A DNA stretch of 15,961 bases, taken from the NCBI GenBank assembly GCA_020025395.1, contig JAHHSE010000022.1, positions 1 through 15,961 of the forward strand, in the 5' to 3' direction. Below are positions 14,939-15,961 of this stretch, piece after piece. The notes under the pieces were generated by a model. The model worked only from the letters and a program-made list of their open reading frames with translations. It had not been told where the DNA came from and did not search any database. How positions within the stretch are numbered: position 1 is the stretch's first letter; each line of letters opens with the position of its first letter. A program made the position numbers and the translations under genes. Source of the DNA: Oscillospiraceae bacterium. GTDB taxonomy: Bacteria; Bacillota; Clostridia; Oscillospirales; Oscillospiraceae.

Positions 14939-15961
14939 ATGTTCGATCTGCTCACCTATCGGTCCACCTCTTCCCAATACAAGGAACCATATGGCGCCGT
15001 CCCCTCCGGGACCTCAGTCCGCTTCACCCTCCGCCCCAATCGGGCGGAGGGCTTTTCCCGCGGGTTCCTGATCGCCCGCTTTGAATTTCGGAACAATGAA
15101 GTCACAGAGATTCCCATGCCATGGGAAGAGATGGAGCTGGACCGGGACCTCTTTTCCTGCACCCTGGACACCGGGGACTATGTGGGCCTCCTCTGGTACT
15201 CCTTCCGTCTGGAGGGTCTGGATGGACGGCGAAAGGAATCCCAGGAATATCAGCTCACCGTATACGACGGGGAGGAGGCGGTTCCCGCCTGGTTTGGGCA
15301 GGGGCTGACCTATCAGATCTTTCCCGACCGCTTCTGCCGCTCCAAACTCCCTGACCCCACCGGGATGGTGGGGGAGCGCTGGGTCCACAAAAACTGGGAG
15401 GAGGAACCGGAATTCCGCCCCGACGAAAGGGGAGAGGTCCGCAATCGGGACTTCTTCGGAGGGGATTTTCAGGGCATTCTGAACAAGCTCCCCTATCTCC
15501 ACTCCCTGGGGGTGGAGACCCTCTATCTCAACCCCATCTTTGAAGGGCCGGAAAACCACCGCTACGGCACCGCCGACTATGAGAAAACCGACCCCATGCT
15601 GGGGACCAACCGGGACTTTTCCCTTCTATGTGAAAAGGCCCACGCCCTGGGAATTCGGGTCCTGCTGGACGGGGTCTTCAACCATACCGGCTTTGTGTCC
15701 AGGTACTTTAACGGGGACGGCTTCTATCCCGGTCCGGGGGCGGCCCAGAGTCAGGACTCCCCCTACTTCCCCTGGTTCCATTTTACCCGCTGGCCCGACC
15801 AATATGACTCCTGGTGGGGAATCTACTCCCTGCCCGCTGTCAATGAGAGCCATCCGGACTACCTCCGCTACATGATTCAGGGGGAAAACTCCATCGTGCG
15901 CCGATGGCTGCGGGCGGGGGCGGACGGCTGGCGGCTGGATGTGGCCGATGAGCTGCCCGAC
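14939..15961 (+). CDS. GH13 alpha-amylase family enzyme, neopullulanase-like (partial)
   Basis: A glycoside hydrolase family 13 enzyme acting on alpha-glucans. The first 341 codons are in the window and the gene runs off the right edge. Residues about 1-110 form a beta-rich N-terminal domain of the type seen in neopullulanases and cyclomaltodextrinases. The barrel begins at GLTYQIFPDRFCRS, continues through FFGGDFQGILNKLPYL and LYLNPIFEGPENHRYGTADY, has conserved region I DGVFNH (244-249), and reaches region II GWRLDVADELP with the nucleophile Asp334. The general acid lies beyond the edge. No signal peptide is seen, so an intracellular maltodextrin or glycogen-degrading role is likely. Its AGGAGG (14927-14932) overlaps the PBP2 stop codon, so it is probably transcribed with the wall genes. 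Confidence 0.9.
   Translation, partial: MFDLLTYRSTSSQYKEPYGAVPSGTSVRFTLRPNRAEGFSRGFLIARFEFRNNEVTEIPMPWEEMELDRDLFSCTLDTGDYVGLLWYSFRLEGLDGRRKESQEYQLTVYDGEEAVPAWFGQGLTYQIFPDRFCRSKLPDPTGMVGERWVHKNWEEEPEFRPDERGEVRNRDFFGGDFQGILNKLPYLHSLGVETLYLNPIFEGPENHRYGTADYEKTDPMLGTNRDFSLLCEKAHALGIRVLLDGVFNHTGFVSRYFNGDGFYPGPGAAQSQDSPYFPWFHFTRWPDQYDSWWGIYSLPAVNESHPDYLRYMIQGENSIVRRWLRAGADGWRLDVADELPD

Noticed and set aside
1..15961. CRISPR arrays, tRNA, rRNA, riboswitches, insertion sequences or toxin-antitoxin and defence genes
   Set aside because: I looked through all gaps, none of which exceeds about 180 bases, and saw no regular spaced repeats, RNA signatures or such protein families.

Overview
This window reads as a housekeeping stretch of a GC-rich, Gram-positive anaerobe of the class Clostridia, most likely an Oscillospiraceae/Ruminococcaceae-type gut bacterium. 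That is an inference from several things: strong AGGAGG-type ribosome binding sites, a DnaD-domain protein paired with a DnaC/DnaI-type helicase loader, a ZapA gene next to a U32 protein, oxygen-sensitive Fe-S enzymes (MiaB, QueH, U32), and strongly GC-ending codons. Coding density is very high. I see no mobile elements, CRISPR arrays, tRNA or rRNA genes.

Layout. (1) 1-4235, rightward: a promoter drives miaB (tRNA methylthiotransferase) and mutS (mismatch repair), ending in an intrinsic terminator. The far left edge also holds a strong promoter pointing left, out of the window. The two divergent promoters sit in an almost perfect inverted repeat. (2) 4245-4904, leftward: queH (epoxyqueuosine reductase) with its own terminator. 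(3) 4899-5336, rightward: a small protein with two CBS domains, divergent from queH. (4) 5392-7728, leftward: a DnaD/DnaB-domain replication protein, a DnaC/DnaI-type helicase loader and a DUF1294 membrane protein. Their reading frames overlap by 1 and 4 bases, and a promoter lies at 7700-7728. (5) 7790-15961, rightward: zapA with a clear extended -10 promoter and a textbook terminator, then a U32 protein (RlhA-like), dut, maf, mreC, mreD, a class B penicillin-binding protein 2 (TTG start), and the first 341 codons of a GH13 alpha-amylase-family enzyme that runs off the right edge.

How the genes fit together. The right half is a cell-division and elongation cluster: ZapA (FtsZ ring), then MreC, MreD and PBP2 (side-wall synthesis), with two nucleotide-pool sanitisers (Dut, Maf) in front. 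The left half handles translation fidelity (MiaB, QueH) and DNA repair (MutS). The centre is primosome loading. I do not see an obviously new multi-gene system. The points most worth a second look are the mirror-image divergent promoters at the left edge, the terminator that separates zapA from everything downstream with no visible promoter after it, the DUF1294 gene coupled to the helicase loader, and the GH13 enzyme directly behind PBP2. mutL does not follow mutS, and mreB does not precede mreC.
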